64,000 nt of DNA from NCBI GenBank assembly GCA_036426205.1, contig WSYH01002479.1, forward strand, positions 1 to 64,000, given 5' to 3'. The notes below the pieces were generated by a model, which did no database searches, was not told the origin of the DNA, and worked only from the letters and a program-made list of their open reading frames with translations. Source of the DNA: Ascaphus truei. Lineage: Eukaryota > Chordata > Amphibia > Anura > Ascaphidae. Within the stretch, counting starts at the first letter, position 1. The number at the start of each line of letters is the position of its first letter. A program made the position numbers and the translations under genes. Shown one piece after another: positions 1 through 9,794 of this stretch.

Positions 1-157
1 CGCTATGGTAATGAAGCAGCATTTCTGTATTTTTAATAATATTGTGCAGGAGCAGGGGGTCCCCTGAGCATTAATTTCTGGCTCAGGGAACCCCCTGCTC
101 ACTGTACAATATTATTAAAAATACAGAAATGCTGCTTCGTTACCGCAGCACATAGCC
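1..157. repeat. Fold-back (inverted) repeat, about 70-bp arms
   Basis: The arm at 1-69 pairs with the arm at 81-157 across an 11-base loop; the two share the AT-rich stretch around TATTTTTAATAATATTGT and the G/C block AGCAGGGGGT. The left arm lacks about 7 bases present in the right arm. It is probably a MITE-type element and may extend beyond the window start. No coding content. Confidence 0.85.
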
Positions 158-203
158 GCTAAGGTAAGGAACGAGTGTTTATTTATATATGTGTTTTATT
201 TAT

Positions 204-467
204 ACTGTACATGTGCAGAGGGTCTCCGGAGCAGAAACGTTTTTGTTTTAAGTCCGTGGACCCCCTGCTCCCCGAGATACAGGCCCCTTTAGGGGGTGCC
301 GGTATCCCTCTGCTTTGTTTACATGTCGCGGTCACGTGATCGGGCCCTTTAAACGCAGAGGGATACCGGCACCTCATAAAGGGGGCTGTATCTCGGTGAG
401 CAGGGGGTCCCCAGACCTGAAACCAACGCGGTTCAGCTCCGGAGACTCCCTGCACATCTACACTATG
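204..467. repeat. Second fold-back repeat of the same family
   Basis: Arms of about 115 bp at 204-318 and 351-467 are reverse complements with scattered mismatches; the spacer holds TCACGTGA. Both arms carry the GAGCAGGGGGTCC block that is also in the repeat at 1-157, so the two are related. The open reading frames here are only readings of the palindrome. Confidence 0.85.
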
Positions 468-1140
468 AATAAAAATGTATTTTAAATCATTTTTAATGTG
501 CCGATGTTTGCGCAGAGAGAGCAGCTGTTCTCTCTCTGCTGCAAACACATCACGCCCCCCCCGGCCTATAGTATCATTGATGTGCATATACAGTACTGTA
601 TGTGTATATTAGGGGTTATAGGGGTTGTTGTTATACAGTATATATATATATACATATATATATATATACTGCATTACAATTCATGAATTTATGCCATCTG
701 GCGGTCACGCGAAGCATTGCAGCCTAGTAAATCCTGAACCATTATCAATTAACACATCAACCGCGCGTCAGCCGTGTAATGCGCCTAGCTGGGAAGGCCA
801 AAGGAGCCCGACATGCTCCGGGTGAACAGAGTGGCATTCCAGGAACATGCCAGGTACATGCCAGTTATTAGTAAGAATAAAAGCTGCCGCAGCAGTATTT
901 AAAACCAGAGACAGAACATGAAACACAGACAGAGCTCAGTGCACATCCAGTGAAACCTATACACGGTACAATGCCTAAATATATATGTATACATATCTAT
1001 TAAATAAAATGGTCTTTTAGTTTAACATTTTGGCCAAAGTGTTGTAAGCCCCTGAGCCACTACACGGCAGACCACATCTCAAGGGTCCCTAACACTAATA
1101 TAAATTCTTAATAACCTGTGCAAAAAAGACTCAGCTGTAG
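468..1140. other. Non-coding stretch with a small hairpin and (TA)n
   Basis: A short hairpin (about 512-540, arms around GCAGAGAGAG) and a (TA)n run (about 639-670) lie here. Two AATAAA-like signals occur (about 872 and 1003). The part at about 860-1110 has the look of a dispersed repeat, but I cannot name the family. I see no gene. Confidence 0.5.
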
Positions 1141-1145
1141 TACTG

Positions 1146-1834
1146 TCAGTGGCGTCGGATTGATCCGTATCGCTTGTTATAACCTGCATTCCTTTGTGCA
1201 CCTCTCTGTCTGCGTGGAGGACCACGCCTCTGGCCACCACCACCTGTAACAGGATCACTTAGACCCAACAGCCAACGATACACGTTTCTTTCTTTGTAAT
1301 CAGATTGAACGATCCTCAATTTCTCTCTCTTATATTTAACAATATTGTTATGATATAAATCAATAGATGTTTGCAACTTATCCGTCCAATAAGTGGACGT
1401 GTCGGCTTCCAGGGTTGCCTCATGTTTTGAATTAATCTCATCAATTTCTTTCTTGATTTTGACAATCTCTTTACTAGACTGGTCAATGACCAAGATGACT
1501 AAATCAAAGGAACATTTGTTTAAGATGGCTATCCACCGTTGACAGAACTCTGGATCTGTCCTGCCAATGGTTGGTTGGTTTTTAAACCTAAACCCACAAG
1601 GCAATATTTTTTCCTTATGATAATGCATCAACGTCACCCCATGCAGGTAATAGTCCACTTCTTTTTTCTTTAATTTAATCAGGTCATTATACTGTACACA
1701 TCTACAGCCTTCTCAGGCCCCAGCACAGATTCAAAGGATTCGGTATAGCGAATCTTAGAGATTTCTGCTTCTCTGAAACTAGCAGAATCGGATATTGATG
1801 AACAAATTCCAAAAGTGTCAGCAAATTCTTCCAT
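1146..1834 (-). pseudogene. Penelope-like element, N-terminal ORF (inverted piece)
   Basis: Two frames are read in series. The first starts at the ATG at 1832-1834 (MEEFADTF) and ends near 1679; the second runs 1658-1146. The second frame has the arrangement I associate with the N-terminal, pre-RT part of vertebrate Penelope-like elements: a basic 'CGFRFKNQPTIG' segment, then 'CQRWIAILNKCSFDL', a charged coiled-coil-like stretch (KIKKEIDEI) and an Arg/Gly-rich tail. A one-base frame break joins the two parts. It lies head to head with the forward RT that begins at 2204, so this is an inverted 5' piece of the same or a sister copy. Assignment is by family resemblance; the fragment lacks any catalytic domain. 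Confidence 0.6.
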
Positions 1835-2146
1835 GGCAGAAAATATGCAAATCACCAGCATACAAAAAACATGTACAGTATATATAGCCGCTACTTTTTA
1901 TAAAAAAAACTCAAACCATGGGCAATAGTGAGAGTTAAGACTGAAAAAGGTGGCAGGTGCCCGACTCCTATAATGAACACAAAAAAACAAGGGCAGAAGG
2001 CACACTGAAAACAAAAATACACCGATGCTTGTCCCATATACACATGTAGAGCAGATATTACCAGATGGTGATCTGGAAAGGAGAGACAGCACACAGCAAG
2101 GTAGATGAAACAACTGTTTTCACACAGACAATACAAGGCACTGCAT

Positions 2147-2190
2147 CCAATGTTTCGGTCAGCTAAACGTGACCTTCCTCAGGGATGTGC
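2147..2190 (-). ncRNA. Hammerhead-ribozyme-like core in the PLE terminal region
   Basis: On the minus strand CTGAGGA (2176-2182) is followed by a hairpin (GGTCA ... TGACC) and then GAAAC (2152-2156). This is the CUGANGA / stem II / GAAA layout of a hammerhead core. Outside it CATCC pairs with GGATG, which could be stem I. Penelope-like elements are known to carry hammerhead motifs in their terminal repeats, and this one sits just upstream of a PLE N-terminal ORF in the same orientation. Activity is not shown, and the stem III / cleavage triplet is minimal. Confidence 0.5.
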
Positions 2191-2203
2191 AATGAAAGAG
2201 TGC

Positions 2204-2375
2204 CAGTGAAATTTGAGAAGAACTATTACCTACAGCTTAGCGGTACTGCCATTGGCTCGAATATGGCGCCCTCGTACGCCAATCTGTACATGGATATATA
2301 TAAGCAGACGCACATTTTAAATGATGCCCCATATGCACATCATATTAGGAAGTAACTACGCTACAATTTCGACAT
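2204..2375 (+). pseudogene. Penelope-like reverse transcriptase, fragment 1 (motif B)
   Basis: The forward frame reads [20 protein letters not shown], then SYANLYMDI. The G-T-A-I/[12 protein letters not shown] segment is RT palm motif B of Penelope-like elements. Reading stops at about 2375, where a minus-strand L1 begins, and the RT resumes with its catalytic Ile-Asp-Asp at 20408. Upstream there is no forward RT: the region before 2204 is the inverted 5' piece. One base near 2354 is out of frame. The identification is strong; the fragment is not functional. Confidence 0.85.
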
Positions 2376-3620
2376 TTTTTAGTATCCTGAATTTGTTCCA
2401 GGACTGCCTCCTTTTTGGATCTTTTGTGTATTGCGGTAAGGGATGCCAATTTCCCCTTTAGCTCTTTTATCTGACTCTTGTGTTCTCTTTTGCGTCTAGC
2501 GGCTAGCCACATAAGAGATCCTCTGAGGGTATCCTTATGGGCCTCCCACAACGTGGCAGGTGAAGATACACTCCCCTCGTTCTCTTTAAAATACTCCCTG
2601 ATTTTGTCCGCGATTTCTGAATCTGATTTAGGAATTTTTTAACAGCAACTCATTTAGCCTCCAATTCGCTCCAGGTCTGTCTAACAAATTTAACTCGCAC
2701 CGCAGCTCTATAGGTGCGTGGTCTGACCACGAAATATCGTGTATTCCCGAATGGGAGACCACTGGGACCAGTCTGTTAGATACAAGGAAGTAATCTATTC
2801 GGCTGTACCGGTTGTGAGGGTGGGAGTAAAATGTATAGTCCTTGATCTGTGGGTGCTGCTCCCTCCAGATATCCATTAACTGTCTGTCTCGAAGTCCTTG
2901 GGCAATGGTTAGTACGTCTCGTCTTGGGGGGGGGGGGGGTTAGGTGCTGTATATCGGTCTAGCTTGGGGTTCAGTGTCCTATTCAAGTCTCCTGCCACAA
3001 TTAGCTGGCTCTTCGCTTCCTGCTGCAGACGCCGGAAGATGAGGGCAAAGAAATCTGTTGCCTGTTCGCACGGGGCATATATTGAGACCAGTGTGAGGGC
3101 CTGACCCTGTGTGGACCCCACTAATATGATAAATCTGCCTTCGGCATCTACCACCTTTTTATCTAACTCAAACAGTAAGTTTTTATGAAAACAATGGTGA
3201 ATTGTGGTAAAGTCTTTATCTAGGTATTTGGATAGCTAGCTTTAGAAAAGTGGGTCTCTTGGAGAAAGAGAATGTCTGCTTTGTGTCTTCTATAATCCCT
3301 AAAGGCCAGCGTACGTTTTGCCGGGTTGTTGAATCCCTTAACGTTATGGGAGATGCATCTTATTTCTCTAACCATTGGGATCATCTTGGTATGGTTCCTT
3401 CTCTGTAGCTGTTGTGGCCGAGCCGTGCCCCTGCCGTGAGGTCTTGCTCCTGACTCTATCTTTTCTAGCGGGGCCTTCTTCTGTGCTGGTCGCCGTTGGA
3501 GCCGGTGGGGGGGGTGTGGGGAGGTAGGGTATGACACGAGAGGGAACACACACAGTAAACACAAAGGAAAAAACAACAAGTAAATACAAGTTTATAAACA
3601 ACAACATCTTCTCAGCTCCA
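2376..3620 (-). pseudogene. L1-clade LINE ORF2, endonuclease part only
   Basis: Read on the minus strand, the frames hold an apurinic-type endonuclease: 'ISHNVKGFNNP' and 'ILFLQETHF' (about 3390-3250), 'SIYAP' and 'VAGDLN' (about 3100-2990), then 'YSRIDYFLVS' and 'SDHAPIEL' (about 2830-2690). The linker 'LWEAHKDTLRG' (about 2550) is typical of L1 ORF2 before its RT. The reading is broken by several frame breaks, including one at a G-run near 2930. The copy ends at about 2376 in an A6 run on its own strand, so the RT is missing. ORF1 of what is probably the same L1 lies at 19473-20265, separated by the provirus. Confidence 0.8.
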
Positions 3621-3628
3621 GGACCCCT

Positions 3629-4367
3629 AATCTGGGCTCGCTGCCAACCTTCCTCTCCCAAGTAATGCCTCGTGATAAGTTATATCCTGCACTAAGCAAA
3701 AACACAAATCACGATATCGTACTTGTAGATTCTCGGTTCACACTCTAAGATGCAAGAGTATTGTGAGATTATTATAAAGAAAGGTCACTCAGAGTTTGTA
3801 TAAGATAAGGTTTGTCGTTTATTGTATCACAACAAAATAATCAGAAATATCGCAACAAGCTAACTTGTAAACTAACGGCTAACAGTAAGCTAACAATCCA
3901 TTCCTAACTATGCAGAGATTATTTATCTAATATGCATGTCATACTCACAAACCGAAAGATATTACAATAGGTCAGCCAGTCTCAGATAAGTCTCATCTGT
4001 GTGGTCTCCCACTCTCACTTCGGTTCTAATCAATGACCTGTCACCCTGACTTATATGGAGTCTTATTGTTTGCTGCGTACGTGATATTTGACCATACTCT
4101 GTGGCTACTGAAGTATGATGTTTATCATCAGAAATTACAGTTTGACCGCAGCGTGTTTACCCCTGAGTTACTTCCTCTTTTATGTCTCTGTACCTATGTA
4201 CAAATATCCTGTCCTTTTCTTAGCAAAAACAACCCTTATTTCTAAGATCAGAAAAGCTAAGATATTGACAATATGCTCCAAGCTGTACTTAAGCTATATA
4301 TGTACTCTATATGTACCTGTGACCTGTATTAATTATGCTTTATATGTCTTAAGCTACCTGCAATCCA
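3629..4367 (-). repeat. Provirus 3' LTR
   Basis: This 739-bp sequence matches 17602-18340 with 7 substitutions and no indel by my count. On the minus strand it starts TGGATTGCAG just after the polypurine tract. A TATA-like CATATAAG lies at about 4049-4056 and AATAAAC at about 3815. The inner edge is fixed to within about 5 bp. The outer edge near 3629 is less certain, and I could not define a clean target duplication. Confidence 0.9.
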
Positions 4368-4370
4368 TAT

Positions 4371-4381
4371 CACCCTCTCCT
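4371..4381 (-). promoter_or_regulatory. Polypurine tract
   Basis: The minus strand reads AGGAGAGGGTG immediately upstream of the 3' LTR. The matching position outside the 5' LTR (18341 onward) lacks it. This is the expected plus-strand primer site and helps set the LTR start. Confidence 0.7.
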
Positions 4382-4384
4382 ACA

Positions 4385-5204
4385 CATAATTATCATATTT
4401 TAGCTAATGCAGAAAAACTAACAAAGCAGAAAATATTCATTATGTGTACTTTTGGAAGACAGTGTCACTGCTTTCTGATGTTGATGATCTTGAACCCACA
4501 GGAGTTTGTGATTGAACTTCAAAACACCCACAACTGCGAATATGTGCACAAGCGATCCCACGATGGGAAGGTATCAATTTGTAAAAATCACCCAATTGTA
4601 AAGCAGGTTGATTTTGTCATTCATACATACTTAACAGAGTAGTGTTCCACCGTGCCCCAAAACAATGTTGATGTTTATTACCTGAACATGCAAACAACGT
4701 GGTACAATTATATGACCCATGGCTAACAATGCTGATATGACCTTCTTCAATTGTATAAAAAGACATTTGAAATATTTGACGGTGAATGTCTCTACACTTG
4801 AAGTTGGGTTGATCACCAAGAGATAGTAAAGATAGTAAAGATTTCACTTGACAAAAATTACAAGCAAGCTACGCGGAAGCAATGTCCCATTAGGTGTTAA
4901 AACTGAAAACGTTCCTGAGGAAACAAGAGAGTCCTGATACATTAAGTCTCTCATCGTATCGTGAACTGCATGCTCTTTGCGGGGTTTCCGATGTGGCAAA
5001 ACAAGTTCATCTAAGTACATCCTCATGGAGGTTTGATAGGACCGTGGTAGACGCAAGATTTGTGAAGTATCTTTTTTCTCGTCTGTGTCCTTGCAACAAA
5101 GCATACTGCAGCAGGTTAGATTTGACCTGTGTGCTTAAAACAGTATATTAGTATCTAGGTAAAAAAACATAAGAATATACAGTATGCTAAAAGTCAAAAT
5201 GTGA
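4385..5204 (-). other. 3' accessory region of the provirus (two short ORFs)
   Basis: Foamy viruses carry regulatory genes between env and the 3' LTR. Here 820 bp lie in that position. Two minus-strand frames are open: 5104-4844 (86 codons, from MLCCKDTDEKKD) and 4847-4617 (76 codons, from MKSLLSLLSLGD), overlapping by 4 bases. Neither resembles anything I can name. They contain no clear acidic activation domain or basic DNA-binding patch. They could be remnants of a transactivator-like gene or simply open by chance. Position is the only argument for function. Confidence 0.4.
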
Positions 5205-8052
5205 TTAAGCTGATTGCCTCTTCATCTTCGGAAGAAAAGAGAAAACACGAAGCAAAATAACAAGTATTATTATACCCAAAATAAAAAACAATAGTGGTTT
5301 CAAATAACCTAGGATTCCAAACGCATTTCCTAGTCCACTAAAAATACCTTTACCAGTAGTTTGTAGGCTGGTGACTATTTTTGACAAAAAATTACCTGTC
5401 ATTGGCCAAAAAGTTTTCAATGATTCACCTAGTGTAGTTTACCACTGGGGAAAATCACCCGGGTGTAAATCAACACGTAGTAATTCACTGTGAACTCTCT
5501 GTAGGAGTGTATGCACTATATCATGTGTGTACCCTATAGTGATCTTCATTTTCTTCAAATGAGCCAAAATAGCTGTCATGTGAGGGAGTCTCAGTGTGAT
5601 AGCTGGTACCTGGAAATGTACGGCAGATGTAAGTGTCTTGTGTAACAGAGGTGGAATAAATGTAGTACCATAACACTGTATACTCCTATGTACCGTGACA
5701 AGTGATGCCTGAAAAGGAGGAATATCGCAATCCTCTTCTGTAGACAATACTATGTAACTCCCATTATCTAGACTGTGAATTAATGTAAAAGGAGTTTGAA
5801 TTGGTGTCGCAGTTATTGGGCAGTTGCTACCTTGCATTTGATCATTGCAAGGCATGTGCTGTATGATGTCGTCACATATTAAATAACCTCTATCAACACA
5901 TCGTATAGTGCTGATGAAAAATTCACGATCACATTTCACAGACATGTACTGAAATGGTTGAGCAACCTGCACCCTTGCGAAATAAGAACCTGTGTGCGTT
6001 AAGTGTCCAAAATTAAGCAGTTCCCAATTTGTTGTACAGTATAAACAGCTCCTGGAATAAATCATTCGTAGTATAGAAAAACTTCCCATAAAGAGTCATC
6101 AGGGTTATAAACCCGTCTGTGGTTTCTTTCTCGTATGTCATAAACTGTGGTTTGTGAAACATATGCTAGGATCTCAGATTCTTTCGGACTTAAATTGAGA
6201 TTCTGTGTGATCCAAGTGAGATTTAAAAGTGGTATGTCAATCTTGTGACTTTGCAATGTTAACCTGATAGAAGTGATGTGATTAAGAATAACCAAAGCTT
6301 TGATTTCTTCTGATAACACTGTAATGTCTGAAATTGTGTAGGAAGCAACTGTAATGTCTGAAATTGTGTAGGAAGCAAATGTTATCAGGTGATCTCTTAA
6401 CACCAAAATACCTCTCCTTAATTCTTCATCATTTGAGTCAGAGATTTGGCTTATAACAGAAACAGAATCACTCAGCAGGTGTCCTGTGGTTATAAGAATA
6501 TCATCGTTAGTAAGCAATTTCCTTGTAGATGATTTACTTGAAACCTTACATTCATTCATGAAATATGTATCATTTTCATAATGCACTATGGCATTAATTG
6601 TAACATTCGTACCCCACATTGCCTCTGAGTAGGGCATGATAACAATATTATGTGTGGTGCATGTGTCATAGTCACAGGGTTTATCATCTGGAGCTACAGT
6701 ATTTGTACATTCATCAAATCGCTCATTGCCCTGATTACCGTGTCTACAATAATATGTAAACTATCATTGAGACATTTCTGGAACAGGGAGTAGACTTTAT
6801 AATTGGGTTTCATAATCATTATTCGCTCCACACACCAAAAACCTCGTAACACAGAAAAATGTAAAAATCCTTGATCAATCATTTTCGGTTGCCAGTTAAA
6901 ATAGCCTTCCGTGAGATTGTAATAGAAATAACAGGGTTTACACCCGTATTTGAATACTGTATTGTCTTTATCACAGATTCCTTCATTGATCAATTTCTCC
7001 AATGTGATACCACACGCATTCTTGAAACCTTTACATGAATGGCTGTAGTATGTAGTATTGGTAAATGTAGCAAAGCGTGGTTGAGTGCAAGTGTCCCATG
7101 CTGTAGGTTCACGAAACAACATACCATTACCTTGTATATTCCATTCTTTCGGAAGTGCTGCCGTCTGTAGCTGTCCAGTTTTAGCATCTTCCATCACAGC
7201 TTGAAGTTTGAGTAACAGTTCATCAGCGGTTGTTGATTGGTTCCACCATTCTGAGTAAATACTGTCAGAGCAAAGAACAGCAGAATTATAGGCTCTTACC
7301 CCTCCAGGTATTCTGTACTCTTCTTCTTCAGCACCTTCCTAGAATGCCACTCTTGGATCAGTCTGTCCATTGGGAACAAATCCTTTCTGAGTGTTCTGTC
7401 CTGTATTCAGATAAAAAATAGGGTATTGCTTATACCTTATATTGTCCATGGTTACACCAGGCCGAGGGCAATGATCAGCTTTCAGCTCCTTCATTGACCA
7501 TTTACGTGTTCCTTGAAAGTCAATGAAATAGCAATGTCCAAATTCAGCATAACAACGTTGTTCACGGTAGCTCTGCTGCTTCCAATGGTCATGCAGGGGT
7601 AAATCATATTTCAGGCTTGTAGATTGCAGCTGTTGCATCTGGGCATTCAGATGTTGTGTCACCAGCTTTCTTCCTTCTGGTGTAGTTATACCAGCTTCTT
7701 TAGCTAGCACAGTTGAATCAAACAGTACAACCTGTGAAATCCCCAAAGTCTTTCGTTTCTGGATGATAGGTTTAGGAAACGGCTTCCAATACACACCTTG
7801 AAGTATACCCACCGACTGTACCTCCACCGGTTTCAAATCGTAGTGAAGTCCTCGTTTCACGATTCTGGAGTCTGGTGTGGTAATACCGTGTGCAGCTGTA
7901 CGTTGCCAGTTGATGATCTTGTTCTCTTGTTGAGTCACAAAATGCCATTGTAACCTGAAAATAACGCTGGCTGATATTGCTAGAAAAGCAAAACAGATTG
8001 AGAGACACAAAATAGTCTTAAACAGTCTTTTCTTTGTGATTACCTTAGCCAT
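5205..8052 (-). pseudogene. env: Foamy-like envelope glycoprotein (env), broken
   Basis: The start is the ATG at 8050-8052 (MAKVITKKR). It is followed by a basic cytosolic stretch and a hydrophobic segment (ILCLSICFAFLAI, residues about 14-27) that fits the membrane-spanning leader of foamy Env. A dibasic site (SRIVKRG) follows at residues about 66-72. The Cys-rich surface part and the transmembrane part (SQISDSNDEELRRGI, about 6440) follow. A Gly-rich segment, a hydrophobic anchor (LLFFILGIIILVILL) and a basic tail (PKMKRQSA) end at 5205. At about 950 codons it has the usual foamy length. Breaks: TAG at 7339-7341, a frameshift near 6750, another near 6050, and TAA at about 5436-5438. A 30-bp tandem duplication lies at 6318-6377. 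No intact protein can be made. Confidence 0.88.
6318..6377. repeat. 30-bp tandem duplication inside env
   Basis: Two identical 30-bp units (6318-6347 and 6348-6377) encode a repeated ASYTISDITV in frame. The length is a multiple of three, so the frame is kept. It lies in the transmembrane-subunit part of Env. Confidence 0.95.
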
Positions 8053-8672
8053 TGTTTGATAGGCCTTCCGGAAAATATTGCGTTGATCCGGTATGTATGT
8101 ATGTATGTATGTCTTTATTTGTATAGCGCCATAAAATGTACATAGCGCTTCACAGTAGTAATACATGTCATATAAATAACAAATATAAATAACACATCAT
8201 GGGAATAAGTGCTTCAGACATACTGTAAAAGTAACATTAAGGAAGGAGTCCCTGCTCCGAGGAGCTTACAATCTAATTGGTAGGTAGGGAGAACGTACAG
8301 AGACAGTAGGAGGGAATACTAGTAAGTGCGTCTGCAGGAGGCCAAGCTTTGTGTCATGTGTCCATGATTATCCAGTGCTACTCATATGCTTCTTTAAGCA
8401 GATGTGTCTTAAGGTGGGTCTTAAAGGTGGATAGCGAGGGGGCTAGTCGGGTATTGAGGGGAAGAGCATTCCAGAGGTGTGGGGCAGAAAGTGAGAAAGG
8501 TTTAAGGCGGGAGAGAGCTTTAGATACAAAGGGGGTAGAAAGAAGACATCCTTGAGAAGAACGCAAGAGTCGTGATGGTGCATAGCGAGAAATTAGGGCT
8601 GAGATGTAATGAGGGGCAGAAGAATGTAAAGCTTTAAAAGTGAGCAGTAGAATTGAGTGTGAGATACGCGAT

Positions 8673-9794
8673 TTAATCGGAAGCCAGGGGAGACGCTGAG
8701 ACAGATTTAGGAAAGAGTAGAGTGATTCTGGCAGCAGTGTTTAGGATAGATTGTAGGGGAGACAGGTGAGAGGTAGGAAGGCCGGACAGCAGGAGGTTGC
8801 AGTAATCGAGACGTGAGAGAATGAGGGCCTGAGTCAGAGTTTTAGCAGTTGAGTAACAGAGGAAAGGGCGTATCTTTGTGATATTGCGGAGGAAAAAGCG
8901 ACAAGTTTTAGAAACGTTTTGAATATGAGAGGAGAATGAGAGAGAGGAATCAAGTGTGACCCCTAGGCAGCGTGCTTGGGCTACTGGGTGAATGATCGTA
9001 TTTCCAATTGCAATGTGGAAGGATGTAGTAGGGCCAGGTTTGGGAGGTAGTATAAGGAGCTCTGTTTTTGCCATGTTAAGTTTCAGTCGGCGGATGGCCA
9101 TCCAGGATGATATTCCAGAGAGGCATTCAGAAACTTTGGTCTGTATAGCAGGTGTAAGGTCAGGGGTTGAAAGGTAAATTTGTGTGTCGTCAGCATAGAG
9201 GTGATATTTAAACCCAAAAGATGTGATTAGGTCACCTAGAGAGAGTGTGTAGAGAGAAAAGAGAAGGGGTCCCAGGACAGAGCCCTGGGGTACCCCCACA
9301 GAGAGATCAATAGAGGAGGAGGTGTTAGCAAAAGAGACACTGAAGGTACGATGGGAGAGGTAAGAGGAGATCCAGGATAAAGCTTTGTTCCGAATACCAA
9401 GAGTATGGAGAATGTGAAGGAGAAGAGGGGGGTCCACGGTGTCGAATGCTGCAGAGAGGTCGAGTAATATGAGCAGAGTGTAATGACCTCTGTCTTTGGC
9501 AGCGTGGAGGTCGTCAGTTATTTTAGTGAGGGCTGTTTCAGTAGAGTGAGCAGTGCGGAAGCCAGATTGTAGAGGGTCTAGTACAGAAGAGGTGTTGAGA
9601 AAGTGTAGCAATCGAGAGAATACAAGACGTTCAAGGAGTTTGGAGGCAAAAGGCAGGAGGGAGACAGGTCGATAGTTAGAAGGACAGGTACGGTCAAGCT
9701 TGCTGTTTTTGAGTAATGGTATAACGGTTGCATGCTTGAAGGATGAAGGAAAGGTACCAGAGTAGAGGGAAGAGTTAAAGATCTGTGTGAGCAT
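8673..9794 (-). CDS. L2 LINE reverse transcriptase
   Basis: A 373-codon frame holds the RT core. It has '[18 protein letters not shown]' at residues 39-56, motif A '[12 protein letters not shown]', motif B '[13 protein letters not shown]', and catalytic motif C 'LYADDTQIY' (YADD codons at 9186-9197). The thumb region '[12 protein letters not shown]' follows. The conserved order is complete, but the frame lacks the far C-terminal part, which is read in another frame to about 8380. The reverse transcriptase copies the element's RNA at a nicked target. It is probably inactive because it is cut off from the endonuclease by a frame break. Confidence 0.88.
   Translation of the reverse strand: MLTQIFNSSLYSGTFPSSFKHATVIPLLKNSKLDRTCPSNYRPVSLLPFASKLLERLVFSRLLHFLNTSSVLDPLQSGFRTAHSTETALTKITDDLHAAKDRGHYTLLILLDLSAAFDTVDPPLLLHILHTLGIRNKALSWISSYLSHRTFSVSFANTSSSIDLSVGVPQGSVLGPLLFSLYTLSLGDLITSFGFKYHLYADDTQIYLSTPDLTPAIQTKVSECLSGISSWMAIRRLKLNMAKTELLILPPKPGPTTSFHIAIGNTIIHPVAQARCLGVTLDSSLSFSSHIQNVSKTCRFFLRNITKIRPFLCYSTAKTLTQALILSRLDYCNLLLSGLPTSHLSPLQSILNTAARITLLFPKSVSASPLASD

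Noticed and set aside
4033..4642. Plus-strand frames of 70 and 175 codons over the 3' LTR
   Set aside because: They lie in LTR and are antisense to the provirus; the matching frame in the other LTR is the same sequence, and no domain is seen.
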